Below are positions 7,522 to 15,427 of a DNA stretch of 64,000 bases, piece by piece. Position 1 is the stretch's first letter; every line of letters starts with the position of its first letter. Location of the stretch: NCBI GenBank assembly GCA_035495435.1, contig DATJFV010000046.1, positions 46,995-110,994 on the forward strand, written 5' to 3'. Source of the DNA: JBDSKH01 sp035495435. GTDB taxonomy: Bacteria; Actinomycetota; Actinomycetes; Actinomycetales; Microbacteriaceae. The position numbers were made by a program, and so were the translations under genes. Below the pieces are notes generated by a model that saw only the letters and a program-made list of their open reading frames with translations, did no database searches and had not been told where the DNA came from.

Positions 7522-8097
7522 ATGACCGAGATCGTGCTGTTTCACCACGCCCAGGGGCTCACCGGCGGCCTCGTCGCACTTGCCGATCGGTTGCAGTTCG
7601 CAGGGCACACCGTCCACCTGCCCGACGTCTACGGCGGCGCGACGTTCGCCGACCTCGAGTCGGGGCTCGACTACGCCGGCTCGGTGGGGTTCGACACTCT
7701 GCTCGAGCAGGCGGTGGCCGCGACCGAGGGTCTTCCGGCCGACGTGGTGTACCTCGGCGTCTCTCTCGGGGTGATGCCGGCGCAGCAACTCGCGCAGAAT
7801 CGCGCGGGTGCTCGGGCGGCCGTACTCGTCGGCAGCGCGGTTCCCGCCGAGGCGTTCGGCTCCTGGCCCGCGGGCCTTCCGCTGCAGATCCACGGGATGG
7901 ACGCCGACCCGATATTCGTCGGCGAGGGAGACATCGACGCCGCACGCGAGCTCGTCGCCGAGGCAGGCGCCGAGCTCTTCCTCTACCCCGGCGAGGGGCA
8001 CCTGTTCGTCGACAACAGCCTGCCCGACTACGACGAGAACGCGACCGAACTGTTCCTCGAGCGCACGCTCGCACTGCTCGAGCGCGTGGGGCCGTGA
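7522..8097 (+). CDS. Dienelactone hydrolase-family protein (alpha/beta hydrolase)
   Basis: 191 residues from the ATG at 7522. The fold follows dienelactone hydrolases: MTEIVLFHHAQGLTGGL, HLPDVYGG, nucleophile elbow VYLGVSLGVMPAQQL with Ser81, HGMDADPIF with the acid (Asp127 or Asp129), and YPGEGHLFVDNS with His160. Classic enzymes of this family use cysteine as nucleophile; serine here suggests an ordinary esterase/hydrolase or a changed substrate. Its stop overlaps the mutY start (GTGA), so the two genes are translationally coupled although no functional link is obvious. Cytosolic; substrate unknown. Confidence 0.85.
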   Translation: MTEIVLFHHAQGLTGGLVALADRLQFAGHTVHLPDVYGGATFADLESGLDYAGSVGFDTLLEQAVAATEGLPADVVYLGVSLGVMPAQQLAQNRAGARAAVLVGSAVPAEAFGSWPAGLPLQIHGMDADPIFVGEGDIDAARELVAEAGAELFLYPGEGHLFVDNSLPDYDENATELFLERTLALLERVGP

Positions 8098-8969
8098 GTC
8101 TCGCCGACACCATCGCCGACTGGTACGAGCGGGGCCACCGCGACCTGCCGTGGCGAGCCGAAGGGTTTCCGGCGTGGGGCATCCTGATCTCGGAGTTCAT
8201 GCTGCAGCAGACACCGGTCGCGCGGGTCATCCCCCGGCTCGCCGAGTGGCTCACCCGCTGGCCCACCCCGGCCGACCTCGCCGCCGTGCCACCGGGCGAG
8301 GCGGTGCGCGCCTGGGACCGGCTCGGCTACCCGCGGCGGGCGCTGGCCCTGCACGCCGCCGCGACCACCATCGCCGAGCGGCACGACAACGTCGTCCCGC
8401 ACGATGTCGACGCGCTGCTCGCCCTGCCCGGAGTCGGTCCGTACACCGCGCGCGCGGTGGCCGCGTTCGCCTACGGGGTGCGCACCCCGGTCGTCGACAT
8501 CAACGTCCGCCGCGTGCTGGCCCGTGCCGTCGAGGGTCGCGGCGAGCCGGGCCCGGCGCAGACCGCACGAGAGCTGGCGCTGATGGAGGAGCTCCTCCCC
8601 GTCGACGAGCACCGGGCGCGACTGCTCAACGCCGGGACGATGGAGCTCGGGCAGACGGTGTGCACCGCGCGAACACCGCACTGCGAGGCGTGCCCGATCG
8701 CGAGCGCGTGCGCGTGGCGGGCGGCGGGATATCCGCCGTACGCCGGCCCCGCGGCACCGCGCCAAAAGCCGTACGCCGGCAGCGATCGTGAGGTGCGGGG
8801 CCGCATCCTGCGCGAGTTGCGCGCCAGCGACACCGCCGTGCCCGCCGAAGCGATCGCGGCGCTCTGGCCGGATGCCGTGCAGCTCGAGCGGGCGCTCACC
8901 GGCCTGCTGCGCGACGGCCTCGTCACCGCAGACTCGGCCGGCGGCTACGAACTGCCGACGGGGCGGTAG
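8094..8969 (+). CDS. mutY: A/G-specific adenine DNA glycosylase MutY
   Basis: 291 residues from the GTG at 8094. It removes adenine mispaired with 8-oxoguanine in base excision repair. Visible: ISEFMLQQTPVARV with catalytic Glu34, helix-hairpin-helix LPGVGPYTARAVAAFAYG (~111-128), VVDINVRRVLAR with Asp135, and the [4Fe-4S] ligands Cys190, Cys197, Cys200, Cys206 (C-x6-C-x2-C-x5-C). The C-terminal part is short compared with E. coli MutY (350), lacking most of the NUDIX-like 8-oxoG recognition domain, as in many actinobacterial forms. Its 3' end overlaps the convergent DHFR-like gene by 25 bases. Confidence 0.95.
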   Translation: MSLADTIADWYERGHRDLPWRAEGFPAWGILISEFMLQQTPVARVIPRLAEWLTRWPTPADLAAVPPGEAVRAWDRLGYPRRALALHAAATTIAERHDNVVPHDVDALLALPGVGPYTARAVAAFAYGVRTPVVDINVRRVLARAVEGRGEPGPAQTARELALMEELLPVDEHRARLLNAGTMELGQTVCTARTPHCEACPIASACAWRAAGYPPYAGPAAPRQKPYAGSDREVRGRILRELRASDTAVPAEAIAALWPDAVQLERALTGLLRDGLVTADSAGGYELPTGR

Positions 8970-9490
8970 CGCTCCGCCCGTGCTCCGGAGGCGAAGTCGG
9001 TGACATCGATGAGCTCCAGATCGATCAGCCGGCTGAGCCCCTGGAACAGCGTCGGCCCATGCCCGGCGAGCTTCGGGAACACCACGAACTCGTACTCGTC
9101 GATCAGACCCGCCTCGGCCATCGCCACCGGCAGTCGCACCCCACCGATGTAGAGGCTGCCGCCCGGCTGCTGCTTGAGCGCCCGCACCGCCTCGACCGGA
9201 TCACCCTCAAGCTGCTCGGCGTTCCAGTTCGGGTCAGCGGCGAGGGTGCTCGAGACCAGATACTTCTTCGCCGGGTTGATGGTGTCGGCGAACGGCTGCA
9301 GCGACGCCGGGAACTCGCCCGGGTCGCGCCAGTACTCCATCAACTCGTACGTGGTGCGGCCGAAGATCAGGGCATCCGCTTGGCGGATCATCTCGGTCGC
9401 GTGCTGGTGCACCTCCTCGTCCGGCACGAACGCGGTGTGGCCGACGCAGCCGTCGAGAGTGACGTTGATCGAGTAACGCAGCTGGCGCAT
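8945..9490 (-). CDS. Dihydrofolate reductase / RibD C-terminal-domain family protein
   Basis: 181 residues with the RibD-C/DHFR fold: start MRQLRYSINVTLDGCVG, LIFGRTTYELMEYW (~43-56), then KKYLVSSTL, the nucleotide-binding strand GGSLYIGGVRLPVAMAEAG, and LVEEYEFVV-like LIDEYEFVVFP followed by GHGPTLFQGL. Stand-alone proteins of this type are common in actinobacteria and are probably NADPH-dependent reductases; the natural substrate is not known. CACACT lies 6 bases before the ATG at 9490. Confidence 0.88.
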   Translation of the reverse strand: MRQLRYSINVTLDGCVGHTAFVPDEEVHQHATEMIRQADALIFGRTTYELMEYWRDPGEFPASLQPFADTINPAKKYLVSSTLAADPNWNAEQLEGDPVEAVRALKQQPGGSLYIGGVRLPVAMAEAGLIDEYEFVVFPKLAGHGPTLFQGLSRLIDLELIDVTDFASGARAERYRPVGSS

Positions 9491-9496
9491 AGCCCG

Positions 9497-9502
9497 AGTG
9501 TG
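9497..9502 (-). promoter_or_regulatory. -10 box (CACACT) of the DHFR-like gene
   Basis: Ends 6 bases before the ATG at 9490. Weak match (C in first position), supported mainly by the repeated spacing in this window. Confidence 0.4.
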
Positions 9503-9503
9503 A

Positions 9504-9509
9504 CAGGCT
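9504..9509 (+). promoter_or_regulatory. -10 box (CAGGCT) of the RNB ribonuclease gene
   Basis: Ends 7 bases before the GTG at 9517; one base separates it from the opposite-strand -10 box. Confidence 0.45.
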
Positions 9510-9516
9510 CGGAGTC

Positions 9517-10968
9517 GTGCCCACCACCCCGTTGCGACTCACGGCGGAGGCCGCGCACGACGAACTCGCCGCCCGGCTCGCGCAGTTGCCGGGCGAACTC
9601 GAACTCAGCCGCGAGTTCCCGCCCGAGGTGGAGGCCGAGGCGCAGCGGGTGGCGGCCGAGCGGCCGCTTCCGGATGCCGACCGCACCGACCTGGAGTTCG
9701 TCACGCTGGATCCTGAGGGGTCGAGCGATCTCGATCAGGCGTTCGCGATCGAACGCGACGGCTCAGGCTGGATCGTGTTCTACGCGATCGCCGATGTTCC
9801 GGCGTTCGTGGCCCCCGGCGGCGCGATCGATGCCGAAGCGCGCACCCGCGGACAGACGGTCTACGCGGCCGACGGCCGCATCCCGCTGCACCCGACCGTC
9901 ATCAGCGAAGGGGCGGCATCGCTGCTGCCCGGCAAGGTGCGCGGAGCCTTCGTCTGGGAGCACCACCTCGCCGCCGGCGGAGAGGTGACCCGCACCCGCG
10001 TCGCCCGTGCCCGCATCCGCAGTCGCCGGCAGCTCGACTACCTCTCCGCCCAGTCCGATCTCGATCACCGCTCGGGCCCGGACGCCGCCCTGCTGGCCCA
10101 CCTGCGCGAGGTCGGCCAGGCCCGCGTCGCTCTCGAGGCGCACCGCGGCGGAGCAAGTCTCTCGACCCCCGAGATCCTCGTGTCGATGCAGGACGGCCGC
10201 TACACCCTCGACCGCCGCGCGATGCTGCCGATCGAGACCTGGAACGCGCAGCTGTCACTGATGACCGGGATGGCGGCCGCTCAGATGATGCTCGACGGCG
10301 GCGTCGGGATCCTGCGGACCATGCCGCCCGCCGACGAGGGCGCGGTGGCCAAGTTCCGTCGGCAGACCCGGGCGCTCGGGGTGCCGTGGCCCGAGGGGCA
10401 GCGCTACGGCGACTACCTGCGCACCCTCGACGGCACCCTGCCGACCCACCTGGCGATCCTGCACGCGGCCGCCTCGCTGTTCCGCGGAGCCGGCTACACC
10501 CCGTTCGACGGCGCCCCGCCCACCGAGACGCTGCAGGCCGCGGTGGGAGCGCCGTACGCCCACGTCACCGCGCCGCTGCGGCGGCTCGTCGACCGCTTCG
10601 GCCTGGTGATCTGCGAGGCGCACTCGACCGGGGCCGACGTGCCGGCGTGGGCGCGCGAGGCGCTGCCCGAGCTGCCCAAGATCATGGCCCGCTCGTCGAA
10701 CACCGCCAACCGACTCGACCGCATGACGCTCGACGCCGTCGAGGCGGCCCTGCTGGCCCCGCGGATCGGGGCCGAGTTCGACGCGGTCGTGCTGAGCGCG
10801 GGCGGCATGTCGGGGTCGAACAAGAACGACGGCGGCACGGTGCAGCTCACCGATCCGGCCGTCGAGGGTGTGTGCGACGGCCACCTCGAGCCGGGAACCG
10901 ATGTGCGCGTGCGGCTGGTGCAGGCCGATATCGCCACCGGCACCATCCGGTTCGTGCTGGCACAATGA
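9517..10968 (+). CDS. RNB-domain ribonuclease (RNase II/R family)
   Basis: 483 residues from the GTG at 9517. It is a 3'-to-5' exoribonuclease by family. The RNB catalytic core starts at DPEGSSDLDQAFAIERDG (the acidic DxxxSxDxDxA metal site, ~68-76), with FYAIADVPAFV and GQTVYAADGRIPLHP, and ends with APYAHVTAPLRRLVDRF. It is shorter than RNase R or RNase II, with no clear cold-shock N-terminal pair and only a reduced C-terminal OB-like region. This compact form is widespread in actinobacteria. The gene is followed 4 bases later by the Fpg/Nei gene. Confidence 0.92.
   Translation: MPTTPLRLTAEAAHDELAARLAQLPGELELSREFPPEVEAEAQRVAAERPLPDADRTDLEFVTLDPEGSSDLDQAFAIERDGSGWIVFYAIADVPAFVAPGGAIDAEARTRGQTVYAADGRIPLHPTVISEGAASLLPGKVRGAFVWEHHLAAGGEVTRTRVARARIRSRRQLDYLSAQSDLDHRSGPDAALLAHLREVGQARVALEAHRGGASLSTPEILVSMQDGRYTLDRRAMLPIETWNAQLSLMTGMAAAQMMLDGGVGILRTMPPADEGAVAKFRRQTRALGVPWPEGQRYGDYLRTLDGTLPTHLAILHAAASLFRGAGYTPFDGAPPTETLQAAVGAPYAHVTAPLRRLVDRFGLVICEAHSTGADVPAWAREALPELPKIMARSSNTANRLDRMTLDAVEAALLAPRIGAEFDAVVLSAGGMSGSNKNDGGTVQLTDPAVEGVCDGHLEPGTDVRVRLVQADIATGTIRFVLAQ
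10961..10966 (+). promoter_or_regulatory. Possible -10 box (CACAAT) of the Fpg/Nei gene
   Basis: Lies 6 bases before the ATG at 10973, overlapping the stop codon of the RNB gene. The gene may also be read from the upstream transcript. Confidence 0.4.
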
Positions 10969-10972
10969 CGGC

Positions 10973-11854
10973 ATGCCCGAGCTGCCGGAGGTGCAGGCGC
11001 TGGTCGCCGATCTGGGGTCGCGCCTGACCGGCGGGCGCATCGCCCGGCTCGATGTCACCGCCTTCGCGGCTCTCAAGACCTACGACCCCGCGCCGTCGGT
11101 GCTGACCGGCGCGACAGTCACCGCCGTGACCCGCCACGGCAAGTTCCTGGACCTGACGGCGGTCGGTGCGGCGACCGAAGACAAGCCTGTGCACCTGATC
11201 ATTCATCTTGCTCGGGCGGGTTGGCTGCGCTGGCGCGAGAACGCCCCCGCACCCGGATCCGGCCGCGGCAAGGGCCCGATCGCCGCCCGCCTGGTGCTGG
11301 ACGACGGTTCGGGGTTCGACCTCACCGAGGCGGGCACGAAGAAGAGCCTGGCGATCTATGTCGTGCGCGATCCGGCGGAGGTGCCGGGGATCGCGAGATT
11401 GGGGCCCGACCCGCTGGAACCGGGGTTCACCGCCGACGTGCTCGCCGGCATCCTGAAACGCGCCGGGCGCTCACGCATCAAAGGTGTGCTGCGCGACCAG
11501 TCGACGATCGCCGGGATCGGCAACGCCTACTCCGACGAGATCCTGCACGTGGCGAAGATGTCACCGTTCAAGGCGGCCGACATGCCGCCGGAGGACGTTC
11601 AGACCCTCTACGCCGCGATGCAGTCCACTCTGCGCGACGCGATCGCGCGGGCCGACGGCGTCTCGGCCAGCGAGTTGAAGGCCGAGAAGAAGTCGGGCCT
11701 TCGGGTGCATGGCCGCACGGGCGAACCGTGCCCGGTGTGCGGCGACACCGTGCGGCAGGTTATCTACAGCGACTCGACGTTCCAGTACTGCCCCACCTGC
11801 CAGACCGGCGGCAAACCGCTCGCCGACCGGGTGCTGTCGCGCCTGCTGAAGTGA
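10973..11854 (+). CDS. Fpg/Nei-family DNA glycosylase
   Basis: 293 residues from the ATG at 10973. The mature N-terminus PELPEV carries the catalytic proline and Glu3; THGKFLDL-like HGKFLDLT supplies the conserved lysine (~51), the H2TH region reads GRSRIKGVLRDQSTIAGIGN (~170-189), and the zinc finger has CPVCG and YCPTCQTGG near residues 258-280. The enzyme excises oxidised bases and nicks the backbone. It sits close to mutY, so two oxidative-damage glycosylases lie within 3 kb. Whether it is Fpg (8-oxoG) or a Nei-like enzyme cannot be settled from these motifs. Confidence 0.93.
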   Translation: MPELPEVQALVADLGSRLTGGRIARLDVTAFAALKTYDPAPSVLTGATVTAVTRHGKFLDLTAVGAATEDKPVHLIIHLARAGWLRWRENAPAPGSGRGKGPIAARLVLDDGSGFDLTEAGTKKSLAIYVVRDPAEVPGIARLGPDPLEPGFTADVLAGILKRAGRSRIKGVLRDQSTIAGIGNAYSDEILHVAKMSPFKAADMPPEDVQTLYAAMQSTLRDAIARADGVSASELKAEKKSGLRVHGRTGEPCPVCGDTVRQVIYSDSTFQYCPTCQTGGKPLADRVLSRLLK

Positions 11855-11871
11855 CCCCCGCGTCGGTCGTC

Positions 11872-11902
11872 GGTCGAGTAGCGCGAAGCGCATATCGAGA
11901 CC
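11872..11902. repeat. REP-like palindromic element between convergent fpg-like gene and rbfA
   Basis: 31-base element with outer arms GGTC/GACC and a central GCGC-GAA-GCGC stem. On the minus strand it begins GGTCTCGATATGC, the same family as the units at 24369-24468. It fills the short space between two convergent genes and may act as a bidirectional terminator. Confidence 0.65.
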
Positions 11903-11923
11903 ACGCCCGAGGACGCGAGAGAT

Positions 11924-12370
11924 TCAGTCCTCGTCGGCCTCGTCGAGTTCGCGCGGCTTCACATACGGGTCGGCGTCGCCGGCGTACTGAGCGGATGCCG
12001 CCGCAGCCTGCGCCTCGGCGTCACGCTGGGCCGCCTCCCGCAGCAGCGAATCGATGGCGGCCGCGTTCTCGGGGATCGCGTCGGGGATGAACTCCAGTGT
12101 CGGCGTCAGCCGCGCCGTGATGTTCTTGCCCACCTCGGTGCGGAACATGCCTGTCGCCGCCTTCAGTGCCGCTGCCGAATCCGCCCGCTCCTGGTCGGTG
12201 CCATACACCGTGTAGAAGATGCTGGCGTGCTGCAGGTCGCCCGTCATCCGCACATCGGTGATGGTGACGAAGCCGAGGCGGGGATCGCGCAGCCCGCGTT
12301 CCAGCCGCTTCGCGACGATCTCGCGAATGCGGTCGGCCATCTTGGCCGCGCGATCACCCTGCCCTGGCAT
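11924..12370 (-). CDS. rbfA: Ribosome-binding factor A
   Basis: 148 residues. It binds the 30S subunit and helps mature the 5' end of 16S rRNA. The single KH-like domain shows AAKMADRIREIVAKRLERGL, DPRLGFVTITDVRMTGDLQH, ASIFYTVYG and LTPTLEFIPDAI. The C-terminal ~45 residues are an acidic, Ala-rich tail ending in DEADED, typical of actinobacterial forms. It starts 18 bases after infB in the nusA-ylxR-infB-rbfA operon, past a strong hairpin that surrounds the infB stop. Confidence 0.96.
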   Translation of the reverse strand: MPGQGDRAAKMADRIREIVAKRLERGLRDPRLGFVTITDVRMTGDLQHASIFYTVYGTDQERADSAAALKAATGMFRTEVGKNITARLTPTLEFIPDAIPENAAAIDSLLREAAQRDAEAQAAAASAQYAGDADPYVKPRELDEADED

Positions 12371-12379
12371 CGTGTCACC

Positions 12380-12401
12380 GGTGCGCGCTTAGGCGCGCAC
12401 C
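12380..12401 (-). terminator. GC-rich hairpin containing the infB stop codon
   Basis: Perfect 9-base arms (GGTGCGCGC and its complement) enclose a 4-base loop that includes the infB UAA stop. There is no U-tract, so it is more likely an attenuator or RNA-processing/stability structure between infB and rbfA than a full terminator. Confidence 0.6.
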
Positions 12402-15070
12402 TTCTCCTTCATCTCGATCGTCTCGATCTCGTCGCCGATCTGGATGTCATTGAACTTGCCCAGGCCGATACCGGCCTCGAAGTCCGTGCGCACCTCGGTG
12501 ACGTCGTCCTTGAACCGCCGCAGCGAATCGATGGTGAGGTTGTCGCCCACCACGACGCCGTCACGGATGACGCGCGCCTTCGCATTGCGGGTGATCGTGC
12601 CGCTGCGGACGATTACACCGGCGATGTTGCCGGCCTTCGACGAGCGGAAGATCTCGCGGATCTCGGCGACACCCGACTGGACCTCTTCGAACTCGGGCTT
12701 GAGCATGCCCTTGAGCGAGTTCTCGATGTCTTCCAGCGCCGCGTAGATGACGGAGTAGAAGCGCACGTCGATGCCCTCGCGAGCCGCGCGCTCACGCGCC
12801 TTGACATCCGGCCGCACGTTGAACCCGATGACGATCGCGTTGTCGATCGTCGCCAGGTCGATGTCGGACTCGGTGACCGCACCCACACCGCGGTGCAGGA
12901 TGCGCAGCTGGACGCTGTCGTCGACCTCGATCTTGAGCAGGGCCTCCTCGAGCGCCTCGACGGCACCGGAGACGTCACCCTTGATGATGAGGTTGAGCGA
13001 GTCGACCTTGCCCTCGGCGAGCGACCGGGTGAAGTCCTCGAGCGAGATGCGCTTGCGGGCCTTCGCCAGCTGCGCGTTGCGCTCGACGGCCTCGCGCTTC
13101 TCAGCGATCTGGCGCGCGGTGCGGTCCTCCTCGGTGACGATGAAGGTGTCGCCGGCGCGAGGCACCGTCGACAGACCCTGCACCTGCACCGGGCGGGACG
13201 GCCAGGCCTCCTCGACCGGGTCGCCGTTCTCGTCGATCATCGCCCGGACGCGGCCGTACGCCATGCCCGCCACGATCGCGTCACCGACGCGGAGGGTTCC
13301 CGACTGGATCAGCACGGTCGCCACCGCGCCGCGGCCCTTGTCGAGCTTGGCCTCGATCGCGACACCGCGGGCGTCCTTGTTGGGGTTCGCACGCAGGTCG
13401 AGCCCGGCATCCGCAGTCAGAAGCACCGCGTCGAGCAGCTCGGTGATGCCCTTGTTCTGCAGGGCGCTTACGTCGACGAACATGGTGTCGCCACCGAACT
13501 CCTCGGCGACCAGGCCGAACTCGGTCAGCTGCTGACGCACCTTCGCCGGGTTCGCGCCCTCCTTGTCGACCTTGTTGACGGCGACCACGATCGGAACACC
13601 GGCGGCCTGCATGTGGTTCAGCGCCTCGACCGTCTGCGGCATGATGCCGTCGTCGGCCGCGACCACCAGGATCGCGATGTCGGAGACCTGCGCACCACGG
13701 GCACGCATGGCGGTGAACGCCTCGTGACCGGGGGTGTCGATGAAGGTGATGGCGCGCTCGATGCCGTCGTGCTCGGTCCAGACCTGATACGCACCGATGT
13801 GCTGCGTGATGCCGCCGGCCTCGCCTGCGACCACGTTGGTCTGGCGGATGGCGTCGAGCAGCTTGGTCTTACCGTGGTCGACGTGGCCGACGACGGTCAC
13901 CACCGGCGGGCGGATCTCCAGGTCTTCGTCGTCCTCGTCCTCGAGCTCCTGCTCGAGGTCGATGTCGAAGCCTTCGAGCAGCTCCTTGTCCTCGTCTTCG
14001 GGGCTGACGATCTGGATCTTGTAGCCCAGCTCCTCACCGAGGATGCCGAAGGTGGCGTCGTCGAGCGACTCGGTCGCCGTCGCCATCTCGCCGAGGTGGA
14101 ACAGTGCGGTCACCAGCGCGCCCGGCTGCACCGAGTACTTGGTGATCTGCTCGAGCTTGTCGGCCAGGTCGGAGATCGACGCGCCGCGGCGCATGCGGAT
14201 GACGGTGTTGCCGTCACCGCGGGGAATCGCGACGCCGCCGAGCGACGGCGCATCCCGCATCTCGAACTCGGCCCGCTTCGTCCGCTTCGACTTGCGCGCG
14301 CGGCTCTTGCCGCCGCCACGACCGAAGGCACCCGCGGTGCCGCCGCCGGGGCCGCGACCGCGACCGCCGCCACCACCCGGACGACCGGCGAACCCGCCGC
14401 CACCACCGGGCGCGCCGCCGGGACGCTGGAAGCCGCCACCGGCACCGCCGGGACGACCCGGCCCGCCGGGACGCTGCTGGAACGGGGCACCCGGACGACC
14501 GGGGCCGCCGGGGCGCGGGGCGCCGGGACGCGGGGTTCCGGGGCGCGGAGCCGCCGGACGCGGGATGGCGCCGCCACCCGGACGCGGCATGCCCTGGCTG
14601 CCCGCGAACGGGTTGTTGCCGGGACGCGGGGCGCCGGGACGCGCCATGCCCTGAGTGCTGGCGAACGGGTTATTGCCGGGACGCGGGCCGGCCGGGCGCG
14701 GGGCCTCGGGGTCGGCGGGTGCTGCGGCCGCGGGCTTCTCGGCCGCGGGAGCCGGTGCAGGTGCGGGGGCCGCGGCCGCCGGAGCGGGGGCCGCAGACGG
14801 CGCCTCGGCCGCGGGCGCCTCAGCCGCGGGGGCCGGCGCCGGCGCGGGAGCCGGCTTCGCCGCCGGCTTGGCCGCAGGCTTCGCCGCCGGTGCGGCCGCC
14901 GGCTTGATGCCGTCGGCCTCGAGCGCCGCCTTCAGTCGGCGCGCGACGGGCGGCGCGATGCTCGAGGACGCGCTCTTGACGAACTCGCCCATGTCTTTGA
15001 GCTTGTCGAGCGCGATCTTGCTGTCGATGCCGAGCTCGGCCGCGACTTCGTGTACGCGTGGGTTGGCCAC
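12389..15070 (-). CDS. infB: Translation initiation factor IF-2
   Basis: 893 residues from a GTG at 15070. IF-2 is the GTPase that brings initiator tRNA to the 30S subunit. Order: N-terminal IF2N helix (VHEVAAELGIDSKIALDKLK), a long Ala/Pro then Gly/Pro/Arg-rich linker (~55-270) with a 19-residue repeat (RPGNNPFA..QGM twice), a second IF2N region, the G domain with GHVDHGKTKLLD, DTPGHEAF and NKVDKEGANP, then domains II-IV ending in EKVRA. An AGGAG ribosome site 4 bases before the GTG sits in the 3' arm of a hairpin. Part of the nusA-ylxR-infB-rbfA operon. Confidence 0.98.
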   Translation of the reverse strand: MANPRVHEVAAELGIDSKIALDKLKDMGEFVKSASSSIAPPVARRLKAALEADGIKPAAAPAAKPAAKPAAKPAPAPAPAPAAEAPAAEAPSAAPAPAAAAPAPAPAPAAEKPAAAAPADPEAPRPAGPRPGNNPFASTQGMARPGAPRPGNNPFAGSQGMPRPGGGAIPRPAAPRPGTPRPGAPRPGGPGRPGAPFQQRPGGPGRPGGAGGGFQRPGGAPGGGGGFAGRPGGGGGRGRGPGGGTAGAFGRGGGKSRARKSKRTKRAEFEMRDAPSLGGVAIPRGDGNTVIRMRRGASISDLADKLEQITKYSVQPGALVTALFHLGEMATATESLDDATFGILGEELGYKIQIVSPEDEDKELLEGFDIDLEQELEDEDDEDLEIRPPVVTVVGHVDHGKTKLLDAIRQTNVVAGEAGGITQHIGAYQVWTEHDGIERAITFIDTPGHEAFTAMRARGAQVSDIAILVVAADDGIMPQTVEALNHMQAAGVPIVVAVNKVDKEGANPAKVRQQLTEFGLVAEEFGGDTMFVDVSALQNKGITELLDAVLLTADAGLDLRANPNKDARGVAIEAKLDKGRGAVATVLIQSGTLRVGDAIVAGMAYGRVRAMIDENGDPVEEAWPSRPVQVQGLSTVPRAGDTFIVTEEDRTARQIAEKREAVERNAQLAKARKRISLEDFTRSLAEGKVDSLNLIIKGDVSGAVEALEEALLKIEVDDSVQLRILHRGVGAVTESDIDLATIDNAIVIGFNVRPDVKARERAAREGIDVRFYSVIYAALEDIENSLKGMLKPEFEEVQSGVAEIREIFRSSKAGNIAGVIVRSGTITRNAKARVIRDGVVVGDNLTIDSLRRFKDDVTEVRTDFEAGIGLGKFNDIQIGDEIETIEMKEKVRA

Positions 15071-15074
15071 ATTT

Positions 15075-15106
15075 CTCCTGTTCGGGGGTCCACTCCCGAT
15101 CAGGAG
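15075..15106 (-). promoter_or_regulatory. Hairpin that can hide the infB ribosome-binding site
   Basis: In the mRNA sense, CTCCTG pairs with CAGGAG (15101-15106 with 15075-15080), continuing after one mismatch with TCGGG/CCCGA, around an 8-base loop. The 3' arm is the Shine-Dalgarno sequence for the GTG at 15070, so folding would block infB initiation. Seen directly; a regulatory role is inference. Confidence 0.6.
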
Positions 15107-15146
15107 CGGACGCTAAAGGGTGAGGGAACTCATTTCGAGTCGCTCA

Positions 15147-15401
15147 TCAGTTGTCCATGGTCTTTTCAGCCCATTCGTTAAGGGATTCGGTATCCGTAAC
15201 GGTCGTGCGCAGCGCCCGGCCGAAGGCCTTGCGCTTCACCGCGTTCTCGATGCACCCGCTCTGCGGATGCACCCACGCGCCCCTGCCCGGAAGCCTGGCC
15301 GCGGCATCCGCCACGACCTGGCCGTTGCGCGCCACCACCCTCAGCAAAGAGGATCGGGGAGCACGCTGCCGGCAACCCAGGCAGGTTCTGACGGGTTCCA
15401 T
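15147..15401 (-). CDS. ylxR: YlxR family RNA-binding protein (DUF448)
   Basis: 84 residues with the family start EPVRTCLGCRQRAPRSSLLR and the core GRGAWVHPQSGCIENAVKRK. GGGAG lies 4 bases before the ATG at 15401. YlxR is a small, basic, nucleic-acid-binding protein between nusA and infB in most bacteria; it has been linked to RNase P and to transcription control in some firmicutes. It ends 76 bases before the infB start, a gap that holds the infB hairpin. Confidence 0.93.
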   Translation of the reverse strand: MEPVRTCLGCRQRAPRSSLLRVVARNGQVVADAAARLPGRGAWVHPQSGCIENAVKRKAFGRALRTTVTDTESLNEWAEKTMDN

Positions 15402-15427
15402 GCTACTCCCTGCGGCGGGAAGGCCGC

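Noticed and set aside
12227..15181. 984-residue open frame on the plus strand opposite infB
   Set aside because: Antisense shadow of a highly conserved gene in high-G+C DNA; the protein is low-complexity (HRRxDLxxxL, GRGRR runs) with no domain, while infB on the other strand has all IF-2 motifs.
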